Notes: generated by a model not told the origin, from the sequence alone. A DNA stretch of 64,000 nt from Kiloniellales bacterium (GCA_030064845.1 JASJEC010000008.1:59382-123381); one strand, 5' to 3'; positions 47,663 through 57,102 are shown, counted from the first letter of the stretch. Program-made: numbers and translations.

Positions 47663-50600
47663 ATGGCGACCGCGGAAAACAATGGGATCTCGATTTTCCT
47701 GCGGATTCTCGTCGTCTTCCTGCTGGTGAACATCGCCACGAGCAGCATTCTGATCGTCCTGGCCTACAACTTCAGCCGCGATTCCTTGGAGCGGCGGACG
47801 AAGGAGAACATCGCTCAGCAGATCGACACGATCCACCAGATCTTCTCGCATCAGTACATCGGCGCCCTGAAACGATCCCTGAGCACGATCGCGGCGTCGA
47901 CGGCGCTGAACGACTATCTGCAAGCCTCGGTCGCCGAGCAGATTGTCGAGCAGAAGAGACTGGAGCGGATGTTTCTCAGGCTGCTCAAAGATTTCGACGA
48001 TTTCCAGGGCGCAAGTTTCGTGAACGGGAGCGGCGACGTCATGATAGAGGTCGTCGGCAAGGCGCGCCGCCGGGAACGCATCAATTTCGAGACGGCCGAT
48101 TCGGACCCCGCCGGCCTGCTGGACGCGATGGCCTACGATGCCTCAGCCCAGCTCTTCAAGCATCTCAAGTCGATCCCGGTCCTGCTTTCCTCGGGCAACA
48201 TGGAGTGGTTCATGCCGCCCAGGGAGATGAAGGTGAGCAGACCCTTCGTCGACCGAAACGGCACGGTCTCCTTTGTCGCCGGGCTGGCCAAGATCGACCT
48301 GGATACCGGCACTTTCGGCGGAGTCATCATGCTGCGGAAGAGCCTCGCGCCCTTTCTCGCCGCGCTGCGCGACGTGACCTTTTTCGACGAGAACCCGATC
48401 TGGGTGTTCGATGCGAACGGACAGGCGCTGCAATCACCCGAGAACGCCAGGGTCACCTTCGACCCCGCCAAATTCCTGAAGAGCGGTTTTCAAGGGAGCC
48501 TGGAAATCGTCCAAGTGCCGAGCGGCATCGTGGCCTTCCAGGATTTCGCCATTACGCCCGGACAGCCGTTTCTGCGGGTCGCCGTCGCGATACCCTCTGT
48601 GCTGCTGGTCAAGGACTTCTCACCCGCCATCCGCTTCTTCTCCCTGGTGCTCGCGGGCTCCTTGCTGGTTGTGTTCGCGGTCGCGTTCTACGTGTCGCGC
48701 TACCTTTCCAATCCCATCGTGGAGCTGGCGTCCGCCGCGGCCCGCTTGGCCGGCGGCAACCTCGAGACCCGGGTCGAGATGAAGACCACCGGCGAAGTCC
48801 AGGTGCTGGTCGAGAGCTTCAACCGAATGACGGAACAGCTGCGCGAAACCATCGCCTCGCGCGAGCAGTCGGTACGATCGCTCGAGACCGAGGTGGTGGT
48901 CAGGAAGCGGGCGGAAGGCAAACTGAAGCGCCAGGCGGAGGAAATCACCAGAGCGCGCATAGCCGCCGAGGATGCCAGCCGCGCGAAATCGAGCTTCCTC
49001 GCCAAGATGAGCCACGAGATCCGGACTCCGATGATCGGGGTGTTGGGCATGACCGACCTGCTGAGAAGCACCGATCTGGGGCCGCGTCAGAAACGGCTGG
49101 TCGGGATCCTGCAGCACTCGGCCGAAACGCTGCTCAACATCATCAACGACATCCTGGACTTCTCACGGATCGAGGCGGGCAAGATGACGCTCGACAAGGT
49201 CGATTTCGACCTGCAGGAGCTGGTCAGCGACGTCGCCGAACTGCTGTCGGAGCCCGCCCAGAGCAAGACGCTGGAGATCGTCTATTCCCTGGGGGAAGAG
49301 GTGCCCGCGTGGCTCTCCGGCGACCCGCAACGGCTCCGGCAGGTGCTCATGAACCTGATCGGCAACTCGATCAAGTTCACCGAGCATGGCGAGGTCGAGG
49401 TCACCGTGGCGCAGGAAGCGACCGAGGGAGAGGCGATCACACTGCTGTTTCGTGTTCGCGATACCGGCATCGGCATCAATCTCGACGAGCGGACCGATCT
49501 CTTCGCGGCCTTCGAACAGGCCGACAGCTCGATCTCCCACCGCTACGGCGGAACCGGTCTGGGTTTGTCGATCGCCAACCAGCTGGTCACCATGATGGGC
49601 GGGAAGATGGGCGTCGAGAGCGAGCCCGGCAGCGGATCGACGTTCTGGTTCACCGCGACCTTCGGGCAATGCAGCCGAGACGAGGCCGAGGACGATGAAA
49701 CCGGCTACGACCTGTCCGGCGTGCGGATCCTGCTCGCGGACGACAGTGCGGCGAACCGAGCCGTCTTGACCCGATACCTCTGCAGCTCGGGGTGCCGTTG
49801 CGACGAAGCCGCGAGCGGCAAAGAGGCCCTTTCCCTGATTCGGGACGGTGCGGATCGCGGCGACGCCTTCGATATCGCGGTGCTCGACATGCGGATGCCG
49901 GGCTTGGGCGGGCTGGAGCTGGCGCGGATCATCAAGTCGTCCGAAGAGATCGCCGAGACCGATATCGTTCTCCTGACCTCTCTTGGATGGGACGCGGAAC
50001 AGGAACGGCGGCACCACGAAATGATCTCCGCCTTCCTGACCAAGCCGGTGCGCGCCGCGGAACTGCGCCGGCATGTCGCCCGGATCGCGCTGGATCTGAC
50101 GGAGCCGGCCGCCGAGACCCCGCTGGTCGAGGCCGCGGGACCGGCGCAGCAGTCCGAGCCCCCGCTCGGTTTGCAGATTCTGCTCGCCGAAGACAATCAC
50201 GTGAACCAGGAGGTCGCCCGCGAGTTCCTCGAGGATCTCGGATGCGGGGTCACGATCGTCGAGACCGGAACCGCGGCGGTCGAGGCCTGGGCGGACGGTG
50301 GCCACGACGCGCTCCTCCTGGATTGTCAGATGCCCGAGATGGATGGCTACGAAGCGGCCCGGCAGATTCGCGAGCAAGAGCGCCGCTTGGATGACAGGGT
50401 GAGAATTCCGATCATCGCGGTCACGGCCTTCGTGACCGCCGGCGAACGCGAGCGGTGCCTGGCCGCGGGCATGGACGACTACCTGTCCAAGCCCTTCAAT
50501 CAGGTACAGCTCCGCAGTGTTCTAACGCGCTGGGCCCCGCTTGCGCAGTTGAGGCCCAAGGAGCCCGCGAGCGGCCCGGATGACCAGAGCACGCCCTCGC

Positions 50601-50965
50601 TGGACAGAGAGGTGATCGCCCAGCTTCGCAGTTTCGACGAGAGAACCGGTCGCCAGCTGCTCGCCAAGCTCACCGGTGTCTATCTGGCGGAAGCGCCGGT
50701 CCAGTTGGGTCAGCTCGCGGCGGCCGTCGAGCGCGAGGACAGCGCCGGCGCCTCGGTTCTGGCGCACGGACTCAAGACAAGCAGCGCGAACCTGGGCCTG
50801 GCGAAACTGGCCGGCCTGCTGAAATCCATGGAGCACAAGGGCCGGGAAAACGCTCTCGCCGAGCTTCCCGATCTGCTTGCCCAGGTCCGCAAGGAGTTTG
50901 ACACGGCCCGGGCCGCTCTCGAGAGCGAGGTTCCCACCGCGGAGACGGCAGCGAAGAGCGCGTGA
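47663..50965 (+). CDS. Hybrid sensor histidine kinase with two receivers and HPt
   Basis: 1100 residues. Membrane helix about 10-32, periplasmic sensor about 33-320, second helix about 325-345, HAMP about 346-400, short coiled coil, HisKA with His451 in MSHEIRTPMIGVLG, HATPase about 560-680 (ending GGTGLGLSIANQLVTMMGG), receiver 1 with Asp742 (LDMRMPGLGG), receiver 2 with Asp887 (LDCQMPEMDGYE), and a C-terminal HPt with His1035 (AHGLKTSSANLGL). A full phosphorelay in one chain, as in TorS and BarA. The usual asparagine after ETRTPM is present only as a variant (I-G). The output response regulator is not in the window. Confidence 0.93.
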   Translation: MATAENNGISIFLRILVVFLLVNIATSSILIVLAYNFSRDSLERRTKENIAQQIDTIHQIFSHQYIGALKRSLSTIAASTALNDYLQASVAEQIVEQKRLERMFLRLLKDFDDFQGASFVNGSGDVMIEVVGKARRRERINFETADSDPAGLLDAMAYDASAQLFKHLKSIPVLLSSGNMEWFMPPREMKVSRPFVDRNGTVSFVAGLAKIDLDTGTFGGVIMLRKSLAPFLAALRDVTFFDENPIWVFDANGQALQSPENARVTFDPAKFLKSGFQGSLEIVQVPSGIVAFQDFAITPGQPFLRVAVAIPSVLLVKDFSPAIRFFSLVLAGSLLVVFAVAFYVSRYLSNPIVELASAAARLAGGNLETRVEMKTTGEVQVLVESFNRMTEQLRETIASREQSVRSLETEVVVRKRAEGKLKRQAEEITRARIAAEDASRAKSSFLAKMSHEIRTPMIGVLGMTDLLRSTDLGPRQKRLVGILQHSAETLLNIINDILDFSRIEAGKMTLDKVDFDLQELVSDVAELLSEPAQSKTLEIVYSLGEEVPAWLSGDPQRLRQVLMNLIGNSIKFTEHGEVEVTVAQEATEGEAITLLFRVRDTGIGINLDERTDLFAAFEQADSSISHRYGGTGLGLSIANQLVTMMGGKMGVESEPGSGSTFWFTATFGQCSRDEAEDDETGYDLSGVRILLADDSAANRAVLTRYLCSSGCRCDEAASGKEALSLIRDGADRGDAFDIAVLDMRMPGLGGLELARIIKSSEEIAETDIVLLTSLGWDAEQERRHHEMISAFLTKPVRAAELRRHVARIALDLTEPAAETPLVEAAGPAQQSEPPLGLQILLAEDNHVNQEVAREFLEDLGCGVTIVETGTAAVEAWADGGHDALLLDCQMPEMDGYEAARQIREQERRLDDRVRIPIIAVTAFVTAGERERCLAAGMDDYLSKPFNQVQLRSVLTRWAPLAQLRPKEPASGPDDQSTPSLDREVIAQLRSFDERTGRQLLAKLTGVYLAEAPVQLGQLAAAVEREDSAGASVLAHGLKTSSANLGLAKLAGLLKSMEHKGRENALAELPDLLAQVRKEFDTARAALESEVPTAETAAKSA

Positions 50966-52131
50966 TGGACAGCTTGGAGACCCCGGAAACCAGGCGATTG
51001 ATCCTGATCGTCGACGATGATCTTGCTCAACGCATCATTCTGCGTGAGACGCTCGAGGAAGCCGGTTTCGACATCGAAGAAGCCAAGAGCGGCTCGGAAG
51101 GCATGGAGAAGGCCCGCGAGCTGACGCCCGACCTCGTCATACTCGACGTGATCATGCCAGATTTGGACGGCTTCTCGGTCTGCCGGTCGCTCAGGGCGGC
51201 GCCGGATACCCAGTATCTGCCGATCGTCATTTCGACCGGCCTGGAGGATGGGAAATCCATCGACGAGGCCTTCGCCGCCGGCGCCACAAGCTTTCTGACC
51301 AAGCCGATCAACTTCGATCTGCTCGGTCACCAGATCAACTACATACTCCGCGCCAGCCGGCAGGAACTGGAACTGCGCGCGGCGAAGCAGAAGGCCGAGC
51401 TGGCCAACCAGGCCAAGACCCACTTCCTGGCAAACATGAGCCACGAGCTGAGGACGCCGCTCAACGCCATCATCGGTTTTGCCGAGATGGCGGCCAAAGA
51501 GCTTCTGGGGCCGGTCAACAATCCGGAGTACATCGAGGCGGCGGAGAACATCGGTGAAGCGGGCGGCCACCTGCTGGGGATGATCAACGACATTCTCGAG
51601 CTATCGATGCTGGAAGTCGGCGAAGCCTCATTGATGGAAGAAAAGATAAGCCTCCATGAGCTGATCGACTATTGCCGGCGGGGCGTCGAAGGCAGGCTCG
51701 AGGAGGCGGGCCTGACTCTCGTTCTCGACGTGACCGAGCAGCTTCCGACGGTGACGGGAGACGAGCTCAAACTGCGGCGCGTCGTCTCCAGCCTTCTGTC
51801 GAACGCCATCAAGTTCACGCCGGCGACCGGTCAGATCAGGCTCTCCGCCGAGCTCGAGCCGCTCGGCGGCATCGCGATCCGGGTGCGGGACAACGGCATC
51901 GGCATGAATGCCAACGGGATCGAAACGGCGCTCGAGCCCTTCAGGCAGATCGATTCCGGCTTCGATCGCCGTTACGCGGGCGCCGGCCTCGGGTTGCCGC
52001 TCAGCAAGTCTCTGATCGAACTGCACGGCGGCAGCCTTGAGATCGAGAGCGGGCCCGGCGAAGGCACCTGCGTCACGCTTCGCCTGCCGCCGCCGCGCGT
52101 TCATCGGGAAGCCTGCGCGAAAGCTGTCTAA
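50965..52131 (+). CDS. Receiver-histidine kinase protein (REC-HisKA-HATPase)
   Basis: 388 residues, soluble. Receiver about 12-130 with Asp61 (VILDVIMPDLDGFS), HisKA with His160 (MSHELRTPLNAIIGFAEM), HATPase about 270-380 (N box SSLLSNAIKFTPATG, G boxes RDNGIGM and GAGLGLPLSKSL). The ATG overlaps the stop of the previous kinase (TGATG). As a cytoplasmic kinase whose input is a receiver, it could be phosphorylated by the HPt of the upstream hybrid kinase and relay to an unlinked regulator; that is inference. Confidence 0.9.
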   Translation: MDSLETPETRRLILIVDDDLAQRIILRETLEEAGFDIEEAKSGSEGMEKARELTPDLVILDVIMPDLDGFSVCRSLRAAPDTQYLPIVISTGLEDGKSIDEAFAAGATSFLTKPINFDLLGHQINYILRASRQELELRAAKQKAELANQAKTHFLANMSHELRTPLNAIIGFAEMAAKELLGPVNNPEYIEAAENIGEAGGHLLGMINDILELSMLEVGEASLMEEKISLHELIDYCRRGVEGRLEEAGLTLVLDVTEQLPTVTGDELKLRRVVSSLLSNAIKFTPATGQIRLSAELEPLGGIAIRVRDNGIGMNANGIETALEPFRQIDSGFDRRYAGAGLGLPLSKSLIELHGGSLEIESGPGEGTCVTLRLPPPRVHREACAKAV

Positions 52132-52152
52132 AGATCTATGGGGCCCTAACAC

Positions 52153-52169
52153 CTATCGCCGGGCGATAG
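52153..52169. other. Short perfect hairpin after the kinase operon
   Basis: CTATCGC-CGG-GCGATAG (7-base stem, 3-base loop), 21 bases after the REC-kinase stop. No T-run follows, so it is not a typical terminator; it could be an operator or an RNA processing hairpin before the NosR-like gene. Confidence 0.4.
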
Positions 52170-52317
52170 CGGGCTCGGCGTCGCCAATCTCTGTGAGCTC
52201 TCGCCAGAAGCGCAGAGGCGACAACTAGCTGCTTGCATCCTATCGCCCGCCCGAGACAGATTCACTCCGACTTTGGTATGGCTTCCACGTCGCCGGGCGA
52301 TCACTAGGTTCTGTCGG

Positions 52318-54435
52318 ATGTGCAGACTCTTGCCGTGGACCGGAATAGGGCCCGCCCTGCTCGGACTCCTGATGGGGACCCTGCTGTCAATCGCGCAGGT
52401 AGCCGCGGCGCGTGACGGAGCAGGCGCGGACGCAACCATGTCGCGCGCGGAGCTGGCCGCGCTGGTCATGCCGCCCTATTCCCTGGGCGAGCCGGTCAAC
52501 GACCGCGGCGTCTGGTCGCTGTTGAACTCGGGCGGCGCCCTGGCGGGCTACGTCTTCGAGACGGAACCGCTCGCCCCTCTGCCCGGCTTTTCCGGCGCGC
52601 CGATCAACGTCTTCGTCATGCTCGACCTCGAGGGCCGGATCATCACGGCCAGGCTGATCGACCACAGCGAGCCGATCTTCATCTCCGGCCTCGGCTCGGC
52701 GCCGTTCCACAAGTTCTTCGAGCAGTATCGGGGGCATTCGATCTCGTCGACCTTGGTGGTCGGCGTGCCGTACGGCGCGGCCGACAAGGCCTCGTCGCTG
52801 GTCTATCTCGACGGCGTGACCAAGGCCACCGCGAGCGTGCGTATCGCCCACGAGAGCCTGCTGGCGGCCGCCCTCGCGGTGGCCCGCGAGAAGATGCAGG
52901 GCATCTCCACGGGACCGCCGGCCAGGCCCGATCCCGACCACGACGAAGAGCTGACCTGGGAGGACCTAGTCGTGCAGGGCCTGGCGACCCGCAAGCGGGT
53001 GAGCAACGCCGAGGTCCAGGCCGCCTTCGCCGGCACGCGCTGGGCCGACGACGATCCCGAAGCCCTGGAGGCGCCGGAGGAAGCCTACCTGGACCTCTGG
53101 ATCGTCGATGTCGGGCCGAAGGCCATCGCGCGCGCGGCGCTGCACCCGGATACCTTCGAGGAGCTCCAGGAGTTCCTGGCGATCTCCGGCAGCGACGAGC
53201 CGATCCTGCTGATCGACGCGGGGCGCCACGGCCTGGTCTCCGAGACCTTCGTGCGCAACACCAGCCCGGACTGGCTGTCGGCCGAGCAGGACGGCCTGCC
53301 GGTCGCGCTGCGCGACGCCGATCTCTTCGTCGAGGTCGCCGAGGACGCGCCGGAAGGGACCGCCATGATCCTGCGGACCGACCGGCGCCTCGGCTTCGAT
53401 CCGACCCGCGAGTGGATCCTGCACGTCCTGGCGGTGCGTGAGCACGGCTCGTTCCAGCCGGACACCGGGACCGCGACGCTCTCGGCGACGCATGCGACCG
53501 ACGAGCGCTTCTTCCTTCGGGAGCAGGCGGTGGGCGTGCTGGATCCCCGGCTCGAGGCGCTGCGCAACCGGGCCGGCGACCTGGGCGCCCTCGGCGTTTT
53601 CCTACTCGGCCTGACCGGCATGCTGGCCTTCCGCATGGACCCCCTGGCGGGCCTTCGGCGATTCATCGACGTCCGCCTCGTGGTGCTCGCCGTGATGACC
53701 GTGTTCGTCGGCTGGTGGGGCCAGGGACAGCTCTCGATCGTCACTGTTATGGGAACGATCCGCGCGGCGCTCAACGGCGGCGACTTCAACTTCCTGCTCT
53801 ACGATCCCTTCTCCCTGCTGATCTGGGTCGTTGCGATCGTCAGTTTCGTCGTCTGGGGGCGCGGCCTGTTCTGCGGCTGGCTCTGTCCCTTCGGCGCGCT
53901 GCAGGAGTTCGCGCACCACCTGGGCCTGCGCCTGGGTCTCCGGCAGATCGAGCCGAGCGAGCGCTGGGATCGCCGCCTCAAAGCGTTGAAGTACGTCCTG
54001 CTCGCGGGCCTCATCCTCTCCGTCTTCGTGGCGCCGCCGGCGCTGACCAAGACCTTCTCCGAGATCGAGCCGTTCAAGACGGCGGTCACGGTCTTCTTCG
54101 TGCGCGAGTGGTACTACGTGGCCTACGCCGCGGCCTGGCTGGTCCTCGGGCTGTTCCTGTTCAAGGGCTTCTGCCGCTACGTCTGCCCGCTGGGCGCCCT
54201 GATGGCGATCGGCGGGATGTTGCGGCGGCGCGACTGGATCGCGCGGCGCGCCGAATGCGGCTCGCCCTGCCAGCTCTGTCGCGTGCGCTGCAAGTACGGC
54301 GCCATCGAGAAGAGCGGCAGGGTCGCCTACTCCGAGTGCTTCCAGTGCCTGGACTGCGTCAAGATCTTCAACGACGTCCGCCAGTGCGTCCCCGAGGTGC
54401 TCAGGATCAAGAAGAAGCGGCGGTTGGCGGCATGA
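52318..54435 (+). CDS. NosR/NirI-like flavinylated iron-sulfur membrane protein
   Basis: 705 residues. Signal sequence (LLGLLMGTLLSIAQVAAA), periplasmic FMN-binding domain about 70-180 with the flavinylation-type motif LDGVTKATAS (Thr171 likely bears FMN), a second periplasmic region, then about six membrane helices containing FCGWLCPFGALQEF and CRYVCPLGALMAIG, and a C-terminal ferredoxin-like end with CGSPCQLCRVRC and CFQCLDC for two 4Fe-4S clusters. Known relatives (NosR, NirI) feed electrons to N2O or nitrite reductase; no such reductase gene is here. It overlaps apbE by four bases. ATG 52318 rather than GTG 52273. Confidence 0.9.
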   Translation: MCRLLPWTGIGPALLGLLMGTLLSIAQVAAARDGAGADATMSRAELAALVMPPYSLGEPVNDRGVWSLLNSGGALAGYVFETEPLAPLPGFSGAPINVFVMLDLEGRIITARLIDHSEPIFISGLGSAPFHKFFEQYRGHSISSTLVVGVPYGAADKASSLVYLDGVTKATASVRIAHESLLAAALAVAREKMQGISTGPPARPDPDHDEELTWEDLVVQGLATRKRVSNAEVQAAFAGTRWADDDPEALEAPEEAYLDLWIVDVGPKAIARAALHPDTFEELQEFLAISGSDEPILLIDAGRHGLVSETFVRNTSPDWLSAEQDGLPVALRDADLFVEVAEDAPEGTAMILRTDRRLGFDPTREWILHVLAVREHGSFQPDTGTATLSATHATDERFFLREQAVGVLDPRLEALRNRAGDLGALGVFLLGLTGMLAFRMDPLAGLRRFIDVRLVVLAVMTVFVGWWGQGQLSIVTVMGTIRAALNGGDFNFLLYDPFSLLIWVVAIVSFVVWGRGLFCGWLCPFGALQEFAHHLGLRLGLRQIEPSERWDRRLKALKYVLLAGLILSVFVAPPALTKTFSEIEPFKTAVTVFFVREWYYVAYAAAWLVLGLFLFKGFCRYVCPLGALMAIGGMLRRRDWIARRAECGSPCQLCRVRCKYGAIEKSGRVAYSECFQCLDCVKIFNDVRQCVPEVLRIKKKRRLAA

Positions 54436-55400
54436 GCGTTCCCACTCGAGGTCGTCGGCGCTTTCTCCAGGTCGCCGGCTCGGTCCTGGCGGCGGCCGCG
54501 CTGCCGGCGAGCGCTCCAACCGAGCCCACGGTCAGATGGCGCGGACGCGCGCTCGGCGCGGAGGTCGAGATCACCCTGCGCGGACCGGAGAAGCCGGCCC
54601 GGCGGGCCCTCGAAGGTAGCCGGGAGGTGCTGCGGAGGATGGAGTCCCTCTTCAGCCTCTACGACCCGGCCTCGGCGTTGTCGCGCCTGAACCGGAGCGG
54701 GCGTCTCGACCGGCCCGACGCGGCCTTCCTCGACCTGCTGCGGCAGGCCGATGCCGTCGTGCGGGCGACCGGCGGCGCCTTCGACCCGAGCGTTCAGCCG
54801 CTGTGGCGCCTGCTGGCGGCGAGCGGCGGCGCGCCTGATCCCGCAGCGCTCCGGCACGCGACGGCCCTGGTCGGCTGGGAGGCGGTCGGGTTCGACGAGT
54901 CCGCCGTCCGCCTCGAGCGATCCGGGATGGCGCTCACCTTCAACGGGATCGCCCAGGGCTTCGCGACCGACCGGGTGAGCGAGGCGCTACACCGCGAGGG
55001 CTTTTTCCACACCCTGGTGAACGTCGGCGAGTTCCGTGCCGGCGGCGGTGTCTGGCGGATCGGCGTCGAGGACCCGGCCCTCGGCCTCGTCGCGGTGCGC
55101 CCCTTGACCCGCGGCGCCATTGCGACCTCGAGCCCCGCGGCGCTCTGGCTGAAGGCGGGCGAGATCGCCCACATCCTGAGCCCGCGGGAGCCGACGCGCC
55201 GGGCCCGCTGGTCGACCGTCAGCGTCGAGGCCGCGACGGCGGCCCAGGCGGACGGCTATTCCACCGCCTTCACCATGATCGAGGAGCCGGCGGTCCGCGG
55301 CATCCTCGCGGAGGTGCCCGGCCTGACCCGCGCCCTCCTGGTGGCGGAAGACGGGACGGTCAGGGAAAGGGGCCTACCAGTCGGGCGGGGTGAAGCTTAG
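54432..55400 (+). CDS. apbE: FAD:protein FMN transferase (ApbE)
   Basis: 322 residues. N-terminal Tat-like signal (RGRRRFLQVAGSVLAAAALP), so the enzyme acts in the periplasm. ApbE motifs: MGTxxxI-type start replaced by LGAEVEITL, then GGAFDPSVQPLW, FNGIAQGFATDRV and RGAIATSS. Attaches FMN to Thr in D-G-x-[ST]-x-A-T sites, matching the motif of the NosR-like protein made from the gene it overlaps (ATGA). Converges with the MxaJ-like gene, overlapping it by 27 bases. Confidence 0.93.
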   Translation: MSVPTRGRRRFLQVAGSVLAAAALPASAPTEPTVRWRGRALGAEVEITLRGPEKPARRALEGSREVLRRMESLFSLYDPASALSRLNRSGRLDRPDAAFLDLLRQADAVVRATGGAFDPSVQPLWRLLAASGGAPDPAALRHATALVGWEAVGFDESAVRLERSGMALTFNGIAQGFATDRVSEALHREGFFHTLVNVGEFRAGGGVWRIGVEDPALGLVAVRPLTRGAIATSSPAALWLKAGEIAHILSPREPTRRARWSTVSVEAATAAQADGYSTAFTMIEEPAVRGILAEVPGLTRALLVAEDGTVRERGLPVGRGEA

Positions 55401-56276
55401 TCCGTGCGCGTCGAAGATGGCCGCCAGTCGGCCGTCGTCGACCGCCGCCCGGATGGCGTCGTCGACGCTGTAGGCGAGCGGGCGGTAGTTGTGGCGGACG
55501 GCGACGCCCAGGGTCCATTCGCCGACCGCGAAGCCCGGGAGCGGCGGCGCGTGGACCGCGAGCTCGGCGGTCAGGCCGAAATCGAGCTGGGTCTTGCGCC
55601 CCATGACCGCCTGGACCTCGCCCTGCGCCAGGGCGACCATGGCCTCGGCCGTTGTCGGGAAGCGCCGGATGTTGGGCTGGAGCTGTCCGCCGGCGAAGGA
55701 CGAGAGATAGAAGTCGGCGATCGAGTCGTTCTCGACGCCGACCTTGTCGAAGCGGAAGTAGGCCGGAGTCGGCGCGTCGCCGTCGGGGTAGGCGTCCCGC
55801 CGATAGGCGATGGCGATCTTCTCGTTGAAGTATTGCCCGGTCAGGACGACCTGCTCGTTTCGGCAGGCCAGGTCGTCGTTGTAGGGGACGTGGAGCATGA
55901 TGTTGCTGACCCGGCCACCGATCAGCGGACCCTTCCAAACGTAGTTCCTGAGGTCGCCGTCGACGTTCTCGGCCGCCGCGACGAAGCGGAAGCGCGCCTC
56001 GACGCCAAGGAACTCCGCCACCAACCGGCCCAGGTCGATATCGACGCCCTTCGCCTTGCCGCCGTCACGCCAGGAATAGGGCGGGAACTCCTCGTAGACG
56101 GCGAACTCGATGTAACCGCGCTCGACGATCTCATCCAGGGACTGGCCGACGATGTCTCGGCTGGCGTTCTGCGGCTTCGGCCCGGGGACGTGGTCTTCGC
56201 ACCGGGCCAGAGCCGCATCGGTGGGCGCTAGGAGGCAAACAAGCGCAATCGCGCATGCAAGCGCCCCGCCCCGCAT
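55374..56276 (-). CDS. MxaJ/XoxJ-like quinoprotein-associated binding protein
   Basis: 300 residues. Signal peptide (LACAIALVCLLAPTDAALA), then a family 3 periplasmic binding fold: YIEFAVYEEFPPYSWRDGGKAKGVDIDLGRLVAEFLG, GRVSNIMLHVPYND, and VALAQGEVQAVMGRKTQLDF. This is the type of binding protein found beside PQQ alcohol dehydrogenases (MxaJ/XoxJ), thought to help enzyme maturation rather than transport. It starts directly at the stop of the cytochrome c gene, so the two are coupled. Confidence 0.87.
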   Translation of the reverse strand: MRGGALACAIALVCLLAPTDAALARCEDHVPGPKPQNASRDIVGQSLDEIVERGYIEFAVYEEFPPYSWRDGGKAKGVDIDLGRLVAEFLGVEARFRFVAAAENVDGDLRNYVWKGPLIGGRVSNIMLHVPYNDDLACRNEQVVLTGQYFNEKIAIAYRRDAYPDGDAPTPAYFRFDKVGVENDSIADFYLSSFAGGQLQPNIRRFPTTAEAMVALAQGEVQAVMGRKTQLDFGLTAELAVHAPPLPGFAVGEWTLGVAVRHNYRPLAYSVDDAIRAAVDDGRLAAIFDAHGLSFTPPDW

Positions 56277-56978
56277 CTACTTCGCCGCGGACAGACCGAC
56301 GGTCAGGACGTCGGCGGCCGACTTGAAGCCGTGTGGCGTGCCGTCCAGCAGCAGGGCCGCCTGGGAGGCGACGGAATCGGCGATCGGCGCCCCCGACCCG
56401 GTCTCGATCAGGCCCGCGATGCCGAGCAGTTCCGTACGCAGTTCCTCGACGGTCGCGGCGTCGGCGCCGCCGTTCATCGTGCCGAGCTGATCGCGGATCT
56501 GCTTCAGGCGATCGTTGAAGGGGTCGAGGGCGCCCTCGTCGGGCCGGGTCTCGACGTAGGTCCGGATCGCCCACGCGGCCTTCTCGCCGAGCAGCTCGCC
56601 GAAGGCCGGCATCTTGGTGACGCCGCCCTGGGTGTAGCCGTTCAGGAACCGCTCCATGTACCACTCGTCGCCGTCCATGTCGGCCTCGAGGTAACGGAGG
56701 TCGGGCGCCAAGCCGCCGGACACCGCGCCCAGACCGTGACAGCGCGCGCAGTTCTGATTATAGCCCGAGGCGCCGATCTCGACGGCCTTCAGCCAGACCT
56801 CCTTGTCGGCATCCCGATAGGGGTTCTCCTCCAGCTCCTCGCCGATGTCCGGCAAGGCGTCGGTGTTGACCGGCTGCGGCGCGACCTCGCCATGGGCGTA
56901 GACCAGGGAGGAGAAGGCCATCGATCCCACGAGCAGGGCAATGGCGTGGCGCAGTCTCTTGGTTGTCGGGGTGGCCAT
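56277..56978 (-). CDS. Cytochrome c (c-550 type) for PQQ alcohol dehydrogenase
   Basis: 233 residues, secreted (signal RLRHAIALLVGSMAFSSLVYA). One heme site: Cys77, Cys80 and His81 in NCARCHGLGA; the sixth ligand is likely the Met in VTKMPAFGEL. A helical C-terminal extension of about 90 residues follows. This form (PedF/ExaB-like) accepts electrons from periplasmic quinoprotein alcohol dehydrogenases. GGAGGAC precedes the ATG. It is divergent from the PQQ-system binding protein across a region with two palindromes. Confidence 0.88.
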   Translation of the reverse strand: MATPTTKRLRHAIALLVGSMAFSSLVYAHGEVAPQPVNTDALPDIGEELEENPYRDADKEVWLKAVEIGASGYNQNCARCHGLGAVSGGLAPDLRYLEADMDGDEWYMERFLNGYTQGGVTKMPAFGELLGEKAAWAIRTYVETRPDEGALDPFNDRLKQIRDQLGTMNGGADAATVEELRTELLGIAGLIETGSGAPIADSVASQAALLLDGTPHGFKSAADVLTVGLSAAK

Positions 56979-57065
56979 GGTCGTCCTCCAGAGCAATCGT
57001 GGTTTCCAGGCATGTTTGACTGTCCCTTACCACGGTGCTTCGTTTCCGGGATATTAGACTTTGGA

Positions 57066-57102
57066 CCTATCGAATAGGCAATAGATGCGACTTTGGTCGC
57101 AT
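57066..57102. promoter_or_regulatory. Two palindromes in the divergent cytochrome c/binding-protein promoter
   Basis: CCTAT-CGA-ATAGG (57066-57078) and ATGCGAC-TTTG-GTCGCAT (57085-57102), both perfect, lie in the 175-base divergent gap. The left part TTGGACCTAT (57061-57070) recurs as its complement ATAGGTCCAA at 62622-62631 before the response-regulator gene. Operator sites for a local regulator are possible. Confidence 0.5.

Noticed and set aside
52318..54435. Evidence for a nitrous-oxide reductase (nos) cluster
   Set aside because: No nosZ, nosDFYL or copper genes nearby; NosR-like proteins also serve other systems.
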